Positions 1 to 18,286 are shown, counted from the first letter of the stretch. The stretch is 64,000 nucleotides of DNA from Microtetraspora malaysiensis (GCF_001528665.1 NZ_BBYJ01000012.1:1-64000); one strand, 5' to 3'. Made by a program: numbers and translations. The notes: generated from the letters alone by a model not told the origin.

Positions 1-447
<447 letters not shown>

Positions 448-727
448 TTTTCGAGTTTTTCCTGGCCAACATTCGACATGAATGTCAACCAAAGGAATCC
501 ATCCCCCCACACCCAAAGATGCAGGTAAGGACGGGGTTGTGCATCATGCACTGGCTTTTAGCACACTGTTGAGTTCTCAAGAAACGGACGCGAGCACCAT
601 CATGACCGGCCGTCTCGACCGACCCCTCTGGGGCATTGATCTCGTTTGTTCAATCCCGAGAGTCCCGACCGATCATCGACTGGGCCTCACCGTGGGATCC
701 GATCCCCGTCTCCGGGGCAACCACTCC
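448..727 (-). promoter_or_regulatory. rRNA operon leader with boxA-like antitermination motif
   Basis: This is the transcribed leader between the proximal rrn promoter and the 16S 5' end, and no ORF in it looks real. On the minus strand, positions 564-581 read CTTGAGAACTCAACAGTG. That motif is strongly conserved in actinobacterial rRNA leaders and spacers and is linked there to Nus-factor antitermination and RNA processing. The role is known from the family; only the motif is seen here. Confidence 0.6.
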
Positions 728-756
728 AGACTACCTCACCGCCTGCTCCCTGTCCA
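728..756 (-). promoter_or_regulatory. rrn promoter, proximal (sigma-70 type)
   Basis: On the minus strand a -35 element TGGACA (751-756) is followed by exactly 17 bp and a -10 element TAGTCT (728-733). It points toward the 16S gene. Multiple tandem promoters before rRNA operons are usual in actinobacteria. Activity is inferred. Confidence 0.5.
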
Positions 757-898
757 GTCAGCCTGGCGGGCCAAAATCTGGACACGTTGCGAAGCGACTG
801 GATCGACCCGGGAGCCGGATCCATGTGGCTTTCGGAAGTGGCTGGCCCCTGGAGACCCGGCTCGCCTTGCGGCGTCCCTGTCTCTCGGGGCGAAGAGA

Positions 899-927
899 AC
901 ATTAGGCAAGACTCGGCGCATCGTCAA
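899..927 (-). promoter_or_regulatory. rrn promoter, distal (sigma-70 type)
   Basis: On the minus strand a -35 element TTGACG (922-927), a 17 bp spacer and a -10 element TAATGT (899-904) point toward the 16S gene. This is the closest match to consensus in the upstream region. It lies about 170 bp before the proximal promoter. Confidence 0.6.
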
Positions 928-1047
928 ATCCGGGCTATCCACATAAAGGTGCAGGTCAGAGGGCTGATCACGAAAACCTGGCCCGGTTCGCGACACGACT
1001 GTTACCGCCGTCACAGACACTTTTGACCTCGCTGCCCACCCTTCCGG

Positions 1048-1076
1048 GACCACCGGGACGTCCACTCCCGGTGGTC
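1048..1076. terminator. Strong inverted repeat upstream of the rrn promoters
   Basis: A perfect 11-bp stem (GACCACCGGGA at 1048-1058, TCCCGGTGGTC at 1066-1076) encloses a 7-nt loop. It sits between the tyrS side and the rrn promoters, where it could insulate the rRNA operon. There is no U-tract, so a terminator role is only inferred. Confidence 0.4.
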
Positions 1077-1895
1077 GGAACGTCCCTCACCAGGGCGCAT
1101 GGCACGCCATCCGTCGGGATCGCCTGGTTCCGGGGAGCACGCGGAGGCGGGATCGCTTCTCACCGCGCGCCACTGCGACAACGTACGTGTCCTGAACGGT
1201 GACGCAGCCCTCCGCCGGGTCAGAACCACCATCGGCAGCGCCCCGGCGGCGCCTCAGCAACCCGAGTGCCACCACGCGCTCCACCGCGCCCGGGCACCCA
1301 GTGCCGTAGCCGGCAAGGTTTGCCCGGACGGAGCGATGGTGCAGGGTGGTGCGTCGCGAGGCGGATGAGGAGGCCGTAGCGGAGCCCACGGCCGGCAATC
1401 CCGGGCCCCGCGGAAAGTCCGAGCGTGCGAGGGCTTTTCGTGGGTGGGGCGTCAACGCCGCGAGGTGCCGCCCTGGGCGACGCGACGGGGCAAAAATTGA
1501 TGAGAGGGGCACCAGCTCGGAATGCCGGCAAGCGGGCACCCCGAGGCCTGCCCTCCTCCCAGGGCTGCCGTCAGTGCGGTTGCCCGTCGTCACGTCCGGG
1601 CTCCCAGCCCAACAGCGTGGTACGGCGCGGCTTCGCACGAGATTCCGCCACATCGCCGAACGCGGAGCGGCGATCCCGCAGGCGTCCCGGGCCGGGCCGG
1701 GGATGGGCGTGAACAAGACGACCCGGCCGGCGCCGCCGGGCGAACGAACGCACCGTGCCGCCGGACATGCCGGGCGGGTGGGTCGGCACCGTCGGGGACA
1801 TCCGGGCGATCGTGCCCGCTCTCGCGTAGCGCCGCGGACGGCGGCGTGGGCGCGGCGCTCAGCGGGCTCACGTGCCGCCGTCGGAATCACAACAC
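1077..1895. other. Intergenic stretch with no recognisable gene
   Basis: Long open frames cross this GC-rich stretch on both strands. Their translations are arginine- and proline-rich low-complexity sequence with no family resemblance, and no start in them has a convincing ribosome binding site. I see no tRNA, repeat array or transposase. It may be untranscribed spacer or a thoroughly decayed gene. Confidence 0.5.
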
Positions 1896-1934
1896 GACCA
1901 GGGCCCCGCCGGACGGTGCCGGGAGGCCCTGGTC
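1896..1934 (-). terminator. Terminator hairpin downstream of tyrS
   Basis: The 10-bp arms GACCAGGGCC (1896-1905) and GGCCCTGGTC (1925-1934) enclose a GC-rich 19-nt loop. The hairpin lies about 120 bp beyond the tyrS stop codon. Actinobacterial terminators commonly lack a U-tract, as here. Confidence 0.5.
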
Positions 1935-2052
1935 TCACTTCGTATCTCGCCCGAAGGGCACGGCTCGGGCCTTCAGCCCCAGCCCTGGGCGCATCCCCTC
2001 CGGGACAGCCCTGAGCCGCGGAGCCGCAGGTCGGAAGCCCCCCTGCGAACCG

Positions 2053-3318
2053 TCAGGCGACCTCGACGCCTCCGACAGTGCGCTTGCCGCGACGGAGGAC
2101 GAGGAACCGGCCGTGCAGCAGGTCGTCCTGGCTCGGCACGTACTCCTCGTCGGTGATCTTCACGTTGTTGAGGTACGCGCCGCCCTCCTTGACGGCACGC
2201 CGCGCGGCCGACTTGGAATCGACCAGGCCGCTCTCGGCGAGCAGGTCGACGTACGGCAACCCGAGGGCGGGAACGGTCGCCTTGGGCACCTCGGCCAGCG
2301 CCGACTCAAGGGTCCGGGCGTCGAGTTCCTCCAGCGAGCCCTGCCCGAAGAGGGCGCGGGACGCGGCGATCACCCGGGCGAGCTCGGCTTCCCCGTGGAC
2401 CATGGTCGTCACGTCCTCGGCGAGTGTCCGCTGCGCGGCGCGCGCGGCAGGACGCTCGGCGACGGCCTTCTCCAGCTCGGCGATCTCCTCCTGGGACCGG
2501 AAGGTGAAGACCTTCAGGAAGCGCACCACGTCCCGGTCGTCGGCGTTCAGCCAGTACTGGTAGAACGCGTACGGCGAGGTGAGCGCCGGGTCGAGCCAGA
2601 TGGCTCCCCCGGCGGTCTTGCCGAACTTGGTGCCGTCAGCCTTGGTGATCAGCTTGCCGGTGAGCCCGTGGACGTGCGCGCCCTCGACGCGGCGGATCAG
2701 GTCGACCCCGGCCGTGATGTTGCCCCACTGGTCGCTGCCGCCGAGCTGCAGCGTGCAGCCGTGCCGCCGGTACAGCTCCAGGTAGTCGTTGGACTGGAGG
2801 ATCTGGTAGCTGAACTCGGTGTAGCTGAGCCCCTCACCGCCGAGGCGCGCGGCCACCGACTCGCGGGCCAGCATCCGGTTCACCGGGAAGTGCTTGCCGA
2901 CGTCGCGCAGGAAGTCGATCGCGGACATCTTGCCGGTCCACTCGAGGTTGCTGACCACCGTCGCGGAGGTCGGCCCATCGTCGAACGAGAGGAACCGCTC
3001 CACCTGTCCCCGGATCCGGCTCACCCAGTCGGCGACGACGTCCGAGGAGTTCAGCGAACGCTCGGTGCTGCGGCCACTCGGGTCGCCGATGAGACCGGTG
3101 GCACCGCCGACCAGCGCGATCGGCCGATGTCCCGCCCGCTGGAATCGGGTGAGGATCAGCAGGGTGGCGAGGTTTCCCATGTGGATGGACGGCGCGGTCG
3201 GGTCGAAGCCGGCATAGACCGTGATCGGACCCTCGGCCAGTGCCTTGCGCAGCGCGTCGGCATCGGTGGTCTGCGCGATGACATCGCGCCATTCGAGCTC
3301 ATCGAGGATGTCGGTCAC
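2053..3318 (-). CDS. tyrS: Tyrosyl-tRNA synthetase
   Basis: Charges tRNA-Tyr with tyrosine in the cytoplasm. The 421-aa protein is a class I synthetase of normal bacterial TyrS length. It carries the HIGH-type motif as HMGN at residues 46-49, just after YAGFDP, and the KMSKS-type loop as KFGKT in the middle. A C-terminal S4-like RNA-binding domain is visible ([18 protein letters not shown]). I chose the GTG at 3318 because it is preceded by GAAGG at a suitable distance and matches the usual actinobacterial N-terminus (TDILDELEW); the longer reading from 3396 adds an unrelated leader. It lies downstream of the arg genes and mpg, as in other actinobacteria, but has about 800 bp of its own upstream space, so it is probably transcribed separately. 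Confidence 0.96.
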   Translation of the reverse strand: MTDILDELEWRDVIAQTTDADALRKALAEGPITVYAGFDPTAPSIHMGNLATLLILTRFQRAGHRPIALVGGATGLIGDPSGRSTERSLNSSDVVADWVSRIRGQVERFLSFDDGPTSATVVSNLEWTGKMSAIDFLRDVGKHFPVNRMLARESVAARLGGEGLSYTEFSYQILQSNDYLELYRRHGCTLQLGGSDQWGNITAGVDLIRRVEGAHVHGLTGKLITKADGTKFGKTAGGAIWLDPALTSPYAFYQYWLNADDRDVVRFLKVFTFRSQEEIAELEKAVAERPAARAAQRTLAEDVTTMVHGEAELARVIAASRALFGQGSLEELDARTLESALAEVPKATVPALGLPYVDLLAESGLVDSKSAARRAVKEGGAYLNNVKITDEEYVPSQDDLLHGRFLVLRRGKRTVGGVEVA

Positions 3319-3578
3319 GATCTCGGCCTTCAGTGTCGATGGATGGGTCTTCGATGGATGTACGGCTTTCGCCCCCGTACCAGCCTGCCTGATCACAAAA
3401 CCCTATCGCCACTCAATAGCTGGCCGGGCCGGGCGGCGGGGCCGGACGTGCCGGTGGGTCCACGGTGGCCGGGCTTCGGGTGTGAGAAGGGACACCTCCC
3501 CACCCGGAGATCCCCCGGAGGGAGCGTCCCGGCGCGCGTTCGCCTTCCGCCCGGCGCTCCGGCGGAAGAATGGGCGCC

Positions 3579-3956
3579 ATGGAAATCTGGATCAATCCGG
3601 CCTGTTCCAAGTGCCGCTCCGCGCTGTCGCTCCTGGACGAGGAGGGCGCCCAGTACACGGTCCGCCGCTACCTGGAGGACCCGCCGACCGCCGAGGAACT
3701 CGAGGACGTGCTCCGGCGGCTCGGCCTGGAGCCGTGGGACATCGCCCGCGTCGGGGAGACGGCGGCGGTGGAGCTCGGCATGGCGTCGTGGCCCTGCGAC
3801 AAGGAGAACCGCGGCCGGTGGATCGCCGCGCTGGCCACCCACCCGATCCTGATCCAGCGGCCGATCATCACCGCGGACGACGGGACGGCTGTCGTGGGCC
3901 GGTCGCCCGAGTCGGTCCGGTCGGTCCTGCCTCCCGCTCGGCCCACGACCGGCTGA
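3579..3956 (+). CDS. ArsC/Spx-family arsenate reductase-like protein
   Basis: A 125-aa thioredoxin-fold protein of the ArsC/Spx family. A CxxC motif sits in the N-terminal loop (C9-S-K-C12, after NPA), followed by the family pattern in which a later segment (ILIQRPII) packs against the active site. Such proteins reduce arsenate with glutathione or mycothiol-type thiols, or are of unknown substrate. No ars operon genes are nearby, so a detoxification role is not supported by context. The ATG at 3579 is preferred to the one at 3570 because the GGAAGAA upstream is then better spaced. It is isolated on the plus strand between tyrS and mpg, with its own terminator overlapping the stop codon. Confidence 0.8.
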   Translation: MEIWINPACSKCRSALSLLDEEGAQYTVRRYLEDPPTAEELEDVLRRLGLEPWDIARVGETAAVELGMASWPCDKENRGRWIAALATHPILIQRPIITADDGTAVVGRSPESVRSVLPPARPTTG

Positions 3957-3981
3957 GATCCCCGCGATCCGCGGGGATCTC
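3955..3981 (+). terminator. Hairpin overlapping the stop codon of the ArsC-like gene
   Basis: A 12-bp perfect stem (GAGATCCCCGCG / CGCGGGGATCTC) has a 3-nt loop and begins inside the TGA stop codon. It is placed to end the ArsC-like transcript. Confidence 0.6.
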
Positions 3982-4105
3982 GGCGTACTGCCCGGCCAGA
4001 GAACCTCTCCGTCGCCGGGAGGGCCACGAGCGCGAACACGCGCCCCGCCACGTCGAGCGGCCGGACATCTCGTGGTTCGCCGGACTCTCACCTGTCGTAC
4101 GGGCG

Positions 4106-4129
4106 GAGCCTCCGGCGGGCCGGAGGCTC
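4106..4129 (-). terminator. Hairpin at the end of mpg
   Basis: The 10-bp arms (4106-4115 and 4120-4129) enclose a CGGG loop and overlap the mpg stop codon. The hairpin would close the arg/mpg transcript and may also act on the convergent ArsC-like transcript. Confidence 0.5.
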
Positions 4130-4934
4130 AGCGCACCTCGGGTTGGGGGCCCTCGGTCCGGCCGCGACGCCGGGGCACGTGCGGCCGGTACGGCGAGACG
4201 GTGGGGTCGCCGTCGATCCAGAACCGCCAGGGCGTCTCGGCGCCGGAGGAGACACCCGTACGCGGTCCGGTGCGGATGAGCGCGGGATCGGCGGGCCTTC
4301 CGGTGAAGACGCGGATCGGCCCCCGCGCGCAGCAGTCGAGGCCGTTGTGCCGCCGTTCGAAGCCGAGGGCGACGGCCAGCCGCGCCGGCCCTCGGGCGAG
4401 GTCGCGGTCGGGGATGCTCCGGCGTCCCCCCGGGCGAACACCGCTCTCGCCCGCCCCCGGATCGTCGGGTGCCCTGCCGCCGATGGAGAGGCGGCGGGCG
4501 AGGGCGTGGTCGGCCCCGGCGATCACCTCGCCGGCCCGCATGAGCACGGCCGAGCCGCGCCCCTCCGGCAGGCAGACGAGGTTGGCGCAGAAGTGCATGC
4601 CGTACGTGAAGTACACGTACAGGTGGCCGGGTTGGCCGAACATGACCGCGTTGCGCGGGGTTCGGCCGCGGTAGGTGTGCGCGGCCGGGTCCTGGCCCGG
4701 CCCGCCGTACGCCTCCACCTCGGTGAGCCGGACGGCCACCGGGCCGTGCGCGACCACGCGACCGAGCAGGTCCGCCGCGACCTCGGGGGACGGCCGGTCG
4801 AAGAACGCCCGGTCCAGGGGCGCGCCCGCCCCCGGACCGAGAACGGCGAGGTCGGCGGGCCCCACGACGGGGCTCGCGTGACCGGTCTCACCGGAGGCGG
4901 CGGGCCCCCCGTGGGCGCCCGGACCTGCCGTCAT
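4128..4934 (-). CDS. mpg: 3-methyladenine DNA glycosylase (AAG/MPG family)
   Basis: Excises alkylated purines in base excision repair. The 268-aa product shows the AAG-family signature in its first half: LTEVEAYGG with the catalytic glutamate, then [14 protein letters not shown], then [23 protein letters not shown]. The last 80 residues carry the usual [12 protein letters not shown] and GPRTGVS segments. The first 45 residues or so are low-complexity and could be trimmed by a later start. I chose the ATG at 4934 because it lies only 2 nt after the argH stop codon, which suggests translational coupling to the arginine genes. This argH-mpg linkage is also seen in other actinobacteria and is probably positional rather than functional. 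Confidence 0.92.
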   Translation of the reverse strand: MTAGPGAHGGPAASGETGHASPVVGPADLAVLGPGAGAPLDRAFFDRPSPEVAADLLGRVVAHGPVAVRLTEVEAYGGPGQDPAAHTYRGRTPRNAVMFGQPGHLYVYFTYGMHFCANLVCLPEGRGSAVLMRAGEVIAGADHALARRLSIGGRAPDDPGAGESGVRPGGRRSIPDRDLARGPARLAVALGFERRHNGLDCCARGPIRVFTGRPADPALIRTGPRTGVSSGAETPWRFWIDGDPTVSPYRPHVPRRRGRTEGPQPEVR

Positions 4935-4936
4935 GG

Positions 4937-7637
<2,701 letters not shown>

Positions 7638-7825
7638 GATCATTCTCCAATTACGTGGTCACGTTTATGTTTTCACAGGTCACACTGCCTGTCGGCGCTT
7701 CCGCTTCCGGATCGGCGGCGCGAGTGCCACTCCGCTCCGTTGCCTCCCGATCACTGAATGTGGTCACTCTCGGGTGCCGTGCACCGGTGTGTCGTGTGAT
7801 CGCCGCTCGACTCGAACCGGCGGCT

Positions 7826-10560
<2,735 letters not shown>

Positions 10561-10564
<4 letters not shown>

Positions 10565-11499
10565 GCGTCCTCCTTGATCGGAACGGCGACCGGCCCGGGC
10601 TCGGCCGGGACGGATGCGGAGTCGGGCAGGACCATCGTGCCGATGCCCTCGTCCGTGAAGATCTCCAGCAACAAGGAGTGTGGCACCCGGCCGTCGAGCA
10701 CGTGCGCCCGCGTGACGCCGCCGCGTACCGCGGTCAGGCACGCCTCCATCTTGGGGACCATGCCGCTGGACAGCGAGGGCAGCAGCTCGGCCAGCTCGGT
10801 CGCGGCGATCCTGCTGACGACCTCGTCGCTGTTCGGCCAGTCGGCGTAGAGGCCCTCGACGTCGGTGAGCACGACCAGCTTGGACGCGCCCAGCGCGACC
10901 GCCAGCGCGGCGGCGGCGGTGTCTGCGTTGACGTTGTAGATGGTGCCGTCCTCGCCCCGCGCGATCGACGACACGACCGGGATCCGGTTGTCGTTCAGCA
11001 GTGCCTCGACGGCTCCCACCTCGACGCCGACGATCTCGCCGACCTGGCCGATGTCCACGGCGACGCCGTCCACGACGACCTGCTTGCGCTCGGCGGTGAA
11101 CAGGTGGGCGTCCTCGCCGGACATGCCGATCGCGAAGGGCCCGTGCCGGTTGATCAGGCCGACCACGTCGCGGTTGACCTGGCCGACGAGGACCATGCGC
11201 ACCACCTGCATGGCCTCGGGCGTGGTCACCCGCAGGCCGGAGACGAAGCGGCTCTCGATGCCCTGCAGGTCGAGCTGCCGCTGGATCTGCGGGCCACCGC
11301 CGTGCACGATCACCGGGCGGAGCCCGGCGTACCTGAGGAAGACCACGTCGGCGGCGAACTTCTCGCGCAGGTGCTCCTCGGTCATCGCGTTACCGCCGTA
11401 CTTGATGACGACGGTCGCGCCGTGGAAGCGCGCCATCCAGGGCAGCGCCTCGATCAGCGTGTGCGCCTTGTCCAGCGCGCCGTTCCTGCGGGGCGTCAT
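10561..11499 (-). CDS. argB: Acetylglutamate kinase
   Basis: Phosphorylates N-acetylglutamate, usually the arginine feedback-regulated step in organisms with ArgJ. The 312-aa amino-acid-kinase fold shows the phosphate-binding motif KYGGNAM near residue 34, VHGGGPQI, and the C-terminal [11 protein letters not shown] block. The N-terminal helix typical of arginine-sensitive hexameric enzymes seems present ([16 protein letters not shown]). The ATG overlaps the argJ stop by 4 nt (ATGA). Confidence 0.97.
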
Positions 11500-12650
11500 G
11501 ACGAGTACGCCGAGTTCTCGTGGACGTACGCCGCGGTGAGGTCCGTGGTGTGAATCGTCGCGGAGTGCGGACCGGCCGACAGGTCGATCGTGATCGTCAC
11601 ATCGCGGGGGCGCAGGTCCACCTTGGAACGGTCGTCGCCCACGGCGCCGCCGCGGCAGATCCAGACGCCGTTGATGGCCACGTTGAGCCGGTCCGCCTCG
11701 AAGACCGCGTCGGTCGTGCCGACCGCGGACAGCACCCGGCCCCAGTTGGGGTCCTCGCCGTGGATCGCGCACTTGAGCAGGTTGTTCCTGGCCACCGCGC
11801 GGCCGACCGTGACGGCGTCCTCGACGCCGGCCGCGCCCACGACCTCGATGGTGATCGCCTTGGACGCGCCCTCGGCGTCGACCAGGAGCTGGCGGGTGAG
11901 GTCGGCGCAGACGTTGGTGACGACCTTCTCGAACTCGGCGAGGTCGGGCCGCACGCCGGCGGCGCCGCTCGCCAGCAGCAGCACGGTGTCGTTGGTGGAC
12001 ATGCAGCCGTCGGCGTCCAGGCGGTCGAAGGTGACGCCCGTCGCCTTGCGCAGAACCGCGTCCAGCTCCTCGGAGGAGAGGTCGGCGTCGGTGGTGATGA
12101 CGCAGAGCATGGTGGCCAGCGACGGGGCGAGCATGCCCGCGCCCTTGGCCATGCCGCCGACCATGTAGCCGCCCTCTCCCCTGCGGAAGGCGATCTTGCT
12201 GACCGTGTCGGTGGTCCTGATCGCGTCGGCGGCGGCCAGGCCGCCGTCCCTGGAGAGCTGGGACACCGCGGTCTCGACCCCGCCGAGCAGCGCGTCCATC
12301 GGCAGCCGCTCGCCGATCAGGCCGGTGGAGCAGACCGCGATCTCGCCCGCCGAGTCCGCGAGCGCGGCGGCGACCTTCTCGGCCGTGGCGTGGGTGTCCT
12401 GGAAGCCGAGCGGCCCGGTGCAGGCGTTGGCGCCACCGGAGTTGAGGACCACCGCCTTGACCCGGCCGCCGGAGAGCACCTGCGCCGACCACAGCACCGG
12501 AGCGGCCTTGACGCGGTTGGCGGTGAAGACGCCCGCCGCCGCGTGGGACGGCCCGTCGTTGACGACGAGCGCGAGGTCGCGCGCGCCGCTCGCCTTGATG
12601 CCCGCCGCGATGCCCGCCGCCCGGAACCCGAGTGGAGCCGTGACGCTCAT
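11496..12650 (-). CDS. argJ: Glutamate N-acetyltransferase / amino-acid acetyltransferase
   Basis: Bifunctional enzyme of the cyclic arginine route: it moves the acetyl group from N-acetylornithine to glutamate and can also acetylate glutamate from acetyl-CoA. The 384-aa precursor contains the self-cleavage site in the motif [18 protein letters not shown], with the Ala179/Thr180 bond expected to split it into two chains and Thr180 as nucleophile. Having argJ explains why no argE or classical argA is needed. GAGGAGG precedes the ATG, and 97 non-coding bp separate it from argC. Confidence 0.97.
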   Translation of the reverse strand: MSVTAPLGFRAAGIAAGIKASGARDLALVVNDGPSHAAAGVFTANRVKAAPVLWSAQVLSGGRVKAVVLNSGGANACTGPLGFQDTHATAEKVAAALADSAGEIAVCSTGLIGERLPMDALLGGVETAVSQLSRDGGLAAADAIRTTDTVSKIAFRRGEGGYMVGGMAKGAGMLAPSLATMLCVITTDADLSSEELDAVLRKATGVTFDRLDADGCMSTNDTVLLLASGAAGVRPDLAEFEKVVTNVCADLTRQLLVDAEGASKAITIEVVGAAGVEDAVTVGRAVARNNLLKCAIHGEDPNWGRVLSAVGTTDAVFEADRLNVAINGVWICRGGAVGDDRSKVDLRPRDVTITIDLSAGPHSATIHTTDLTAAYVHENSAYSS

Positions 12651-12747
12651 ACTTCCTCCTCGCCTCGCGGCCCCGGGCCGCTGTCACCTGTCACGTGCCG
12701 TTCTTGCGTTCGCCCGCTGCTGCGGTGCGCCGCGTACTCCGCCGCGG

Positions 12748-15629
<2,882 letters not shown>

Positions 15630-15637
15630 CCCGGGAT

Positions 15638-15664
15638 CCCGGCGCGCCTCGGTAGCGCGCCGGG
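15638..15664 (+). terminator. Terminator after the acyl-CoA synthetase gene
   Basis: The perfect 10-bp arms CCCGGCGCGC (15638-15647) and GCGCGCCGGG (15655-15664) enclose a 7-nt loop, 9 bp after the stop codon. Confidence 0.65.
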
Positions 15665-15747
15665 TTACCTGGCGGGTAATCGACGGGGCACATCGCGCCA
15701 TGGGAACTTTCCTGTGTCAACGAAGACACGCGAACTGAGGAGTCCCC

Positions 15748-16116
15748 GTGAGCGACTTTTCCACCCTTGTCGACCGCTACATCGCCACCTGGAACGAGAC
15801 CGACTCCGCCGCCCGCGTCGCGGCCGTGGCCGAGCTGTGGGCCGAGGACGGCGGCTACACCGACCCGATGGCGGCCGTGCGCGGCCACGACGCCATCGCC
15901 GCCGTGATCGCCGGAGCCCAGGGAATGTTCCCCGGCTTCGTGTTCAGCCGCGGCGAGGTGCTCGACGGCCACCACGACATCGTGCGGTTCACCTGGCACC
16001 TGGCTCCGGAGGGGGCCGCCGAGCCGGTCGTGGTCGGCTTCGACGTCGCCGCGCTGGACGCCGACGGGCGCATCCGCGACGTGCACGGCTTCCTCGACAA
16101 GGTGCCCGCGATGTGA
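15748..16116 (+). CDS. SnoaL-like (NTF2-fold) protein
   Basis: A 122-aa single-domain protein of the SnoaL/NTF2-like superfamily. Features are the N-terminal helix (LVDRYIATWNETD), the AELWAEDGGYTDPMA segment and the late strand DVHGFLDKVPAM. Members act as small cyclases, isomerases or ligand-binding proteins; no polyketide genes are nearby and the substrate is unknown. The GTG start has GAGGAG at good spacing. It stands alone between two terminators. Confidence 0.8.
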   Translation: MSDFSTLVDRYIATWNETDSAARVAAVAELWAEDGGYTDPMAAVRGHDAIAAVIAGAQGMFPGFVFSRGEVLDGHHDIVRFTWHLAPEGAAEPVVVGFDVAALDADGRIRDVHGFLDKVPAM

Positions 16117-16163
16117 GCGACGGGGCGCGGTCCCCCGGCGTACGCGGGACCGCGCCCCGTCGC
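16117..16163 (+). terminator. Very strong terminator after the SnoaL-like gene
   Basis: A perfect 18-bp stem (16117-16134 and 16146-16163) with an 11-nt loop begins right after the stop codon. It is among the longest hairpins in the window. Confidence 0.75.
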
Positions 16164-16216
16164 ACCCCCGAAAATCGATTGCCCGCCGATCCGGCACTCG
16201 GCGAACATGGCCGTTC

Positions 16217-17524
16217 GTGTCTGAACGCTCGGATCGATCGCTGCGTGCGCTGGCCCGCCGGATGCGCGTCGACGTCACCCCGCTGCGCGAGTCCCGCGAC
16301 TTCCGCCTCCTGCTCGGCTCCAGCCTGATCACCCTGCTCGGCGCCCTCTTCACGATGGTGGCCGTGCCGTACCAGGTGAAACAGCTCACCGGGTCACCGC
16401 TCGCGGTCGGGCTGGTGAGCATGGCCGAGTTCGTGCCGATGGTGGTCTGCGGGCTGTGGGGCGGCGCGATCGCCGACGCGCTCGACCGGCGCAAGATCGT
16501 GATCTACTCCGAGCTGGGGCTCTGCGTCGCGACCGGCATCCTGCTGGTCAACGCCCTGCTGCCCCATCCGCAGGTCTGGCTCCTCTACGTCGCGGGCGCC
16601 CTGTCCGCCGGGTTCAGCAGCGTACGCGGCCCGAGCGAGCAGGCGATGATCAACCGGGTGGTCAAGCTCGACCAGATGACCGCCGCGTACGCGTTGCAGG
16701 GCCTCGTCCGCAACAGCGCGGTCATCGTCGGCCCCGCCGTCGGCGGGCTGGTCGTCATCGCGCTCGGCCCCGCCGTGTCGTACGGCATCGACGTGGCCTC
16801 GTTCCTGGTCTCGCTGGCGCTGCTGGTGCGGGTGCGTCCCGTGCCGCGCCCCCAGGACGCCTCCCCCGCCTCGCTGCGGTCACTGGCCGAGGGCGTCCGC
16901 TACGCCGTCCGGCGCCCCGACCTGATGGGCACCTATCTCGTCGACATCGCCGCGATGGCGTTCGCCAGCTCGACCGCGCTGTTCCCGTTCCTCGCCGACG
17001 ACCTGGGGACGCCGCAGGCGCTCGGCCTGCTGTACGCCGCCGGAGGGGTCGGCTCGGTGGTCGCCTCGCTGACCTCCGGCTGGACCGCCCACGTGCACCG
17101 GCACGGGATGGCCGTGATCGTGTCGGCCGCGCTGTGGGGCGTCTCGGTGGCGATCGCGGCGATCATGCCGAACGTGTGGCTGGTCTTCCTGTTCCTCGCC
17201 GTCGCGGGCGGCGCGGACATGGTGAGCGGCCTCTTCCGCGGCACGATCTGGAACCAGACCATCCCCGACGAGTACCGCGGCCGCCTCGCGGGGATCGAGC
17301 TGCTCTCCTACTCGACCGGCCCGATGCTCGGCGACGTGCGCGCCGGGGCGCTGGCCGGCTGGGGCGGCGCCCGCTTCTCGCTGGGGTTCGGCGGCCTGCT
17401 GTGCGTGGGCGCGGTGGCCGCGATGGCGGCCGCGCTGCCCCGCTTCCGCCGCTACGACGCGCGCACCGACGAGCACGCCCTCGCCGAACGCGCCCGCCGC
17501 GCGGAGCAGCCCGCGGCCACCTGA
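16217..17524 (+). CDS. MFS exporter (MFS_3 / EntS-like)
   Basis: A 435-aa membrane protein with about 12 hydrophobic segments and a charged loop between the two halves (residues about 195-225). It belongs to the major facilitator superfamily, closest by eye to the MFS_3/enterobactin-exporter type: GALFTMVAVPYQVKQLTGSP at the first helices, the GALFTM start, and the ADALDRRK cytoplasmic loop between helices 2 and 3. The substrate is unknown. The start is uncertain, because the GTG at 16217 has no clear ribosome binding site; an ATG 45 nt further in is possible. There is no adjacent siderophore or antibiotic gene. Confidence 0.82.
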   Translation: MSERSDRSLRALARRMRVDVTPLRESRDFRLLLGSSLITLLGALFTMVAVPYQVKQLTGSPLAVGLVSMAEFVPMVVCGLWGGAIADALDRRKIVIYSELGLCVATGILLVNALLPHPQVWLLYVAGALSAGFSSVRGPSEQAMINRVVKLDQMTAAYALQGLVRNSAVIVGPAVGGLVVIALGPAVSYGIDVASFLVSLALLVRVRPVPRPQDASPASLRSLAEGVRYAVRRPDLMGTYLVDIAAMAFASSTALFPFLADDLGTPQALGLLYAAGGVGSVVASLTSGWTAHVHRHGMAVIVSAALWGVSVAIAAIMPNVWLVFLFLAVAGGADMVSGLFRGTIWNQTIPDEYRGRLAGIELLSYSTGPMLGDVRAGALAGWGGARFSLGFGGLLCVGAVAAMAAALPRFRRYDARTDEHALAERARRAEQPAAT

Positions 17525-17577
17525 CACAACCCGGACGAACCCGCCCCTCAGCGAGACCGGCTGGTTACGATGTGCGC

Positions 17578-18234
17578 ATGACGGCAGCGGTAGCGGAGAC
17601 AGAGACGACGGAGACTACGGCAGCGGCGGAGGCAGAGGCACGGAGCGACGTCATGAGCGACTCATCGGAGCTGCCCGGCTGGGTTTTCCCGCCACTCAAG
17701 GGCTACACGGCCACAGACCTCGATCACATTCCGGATTTGCCTGCACACACGGAGTTGATTGACGGAAGCTTGGTCTTCGTGAGCCCTCAGTCCTCCTTCC
17801 ATTCCCGTGCCGTGTCCCTTCTGGAGAGCGCTCTGCGCGGAGTCGCTCCGCGCGAGCTGCGGGTCCGGCGCGAGATGAGCCTGGTCCTCGACTCACGCCA
17901 GCGGCCGGAGCCCGACGTGAGCGTCATCCGCGCCGAGGCGGAGCAGAAGGACGAGCAGACCGCCTACCAGGCGGCCGACGCGGTCCTGGTCGTCGAGGTC
18001 GTCTCACCGGAGTCCGAGGTCCGCGACCGCAAGCGCAAGCCGGTGCTGTACGCCGAGGCGGGCATCCCGCACTTCTGGCGGGTGGAGAACCAGAAGGGCC
18101 GGCCCGCCGTCTACGTCTACGAGATCGACCCCGGGACCTCGGCCTACTTCCTCACCGGCATCCATCACGACCGGCTCAAGGTCTCGCTGCCCTTCGAGAT
18201 CGACATCGACCTCACCGAGATCGACCGCTTCTGA
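17578..18234 (+). CDS. Uma2-family (DUF820) putative restriction endonuclease-like protein
   Basis: A 218-aa protein. After an Ala/Thr/Glu-rich N-terminus of about 28 residues comes a PD-(D/E)XK nuclease fold of the Uma2 type. Candidate active-site residues are E59 (HTELIDGSLVF), D113 (RPEPDVSVI), E140 (VLVVEVVSPES) and K152 or K154. Uma2 proteins are numerous in actinobacteria and cyanobacteria; their role is unsettled and often discussed with mobile DNA. No methylase or transposase is nearby. A TACGAT -10-like hexamer lies 6 nt before the ATG, so the message may be leaderless. A start at the internal Met26 is also possible. Confidence 0.82.
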   Translation: MTAAVAETETTETTAAAEAEARSDVMSDSSELPGWVFPPLKGYTATDLDHIPDLPAHTELIDGSLVFVSPQSSFHSRAVSLLESALRGVAPRELRVRREMSLVLDSRQRPEPDVSVIRAEAEQKDEQTAYQAADAVLVVEVVSPESEVRDRKRKPVLYAEAGIPHFWRVENQKGRPAVYVYEIDPGTSAYFLTGIHHDRLKVSLPFEIDIDLTEIDRF

Positions 18235-18239
18235 CCGAT

Positions 18240-18268
18240 GCGCCCCCGTACGGCTCACGCGGGGGCGC
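18240..18268. terminator. Bidirectional terminator between convergent genes
   Basis: The 9-bp stem GCGCCCCCG / CGGGGGCGC with an 11-nt loop lies between the Uma2 gene (plus) and the DUF2079 gene (minus). Confidence 0.55.
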
Positions 18269-18286
18269 GCGGCACATCACGACCGG

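Noticed and set aside
1087-2014. Long overlapping open frames on both strands before the rRNA operon
   Set aside because: Arg/Pro/Gly-rich translations, no domain pattern and no ribosome binding sites; this is expected by chance at very high GC.
1522-3852. 776-codon plus-strand frame across tyrS
   Set aside because: It is the antisense of tyrS and its flanks; tyrS on the minus strand has all the family motifs.
16217-18234. Siderophore or antibiotic cluster around the MFS, SnoaL-like and acyl-CoA synthetase genes
   Set aside because: Each gene is separated by its own terminator or spacer, and no synthetase, ketosynthase or uptake gene is present.
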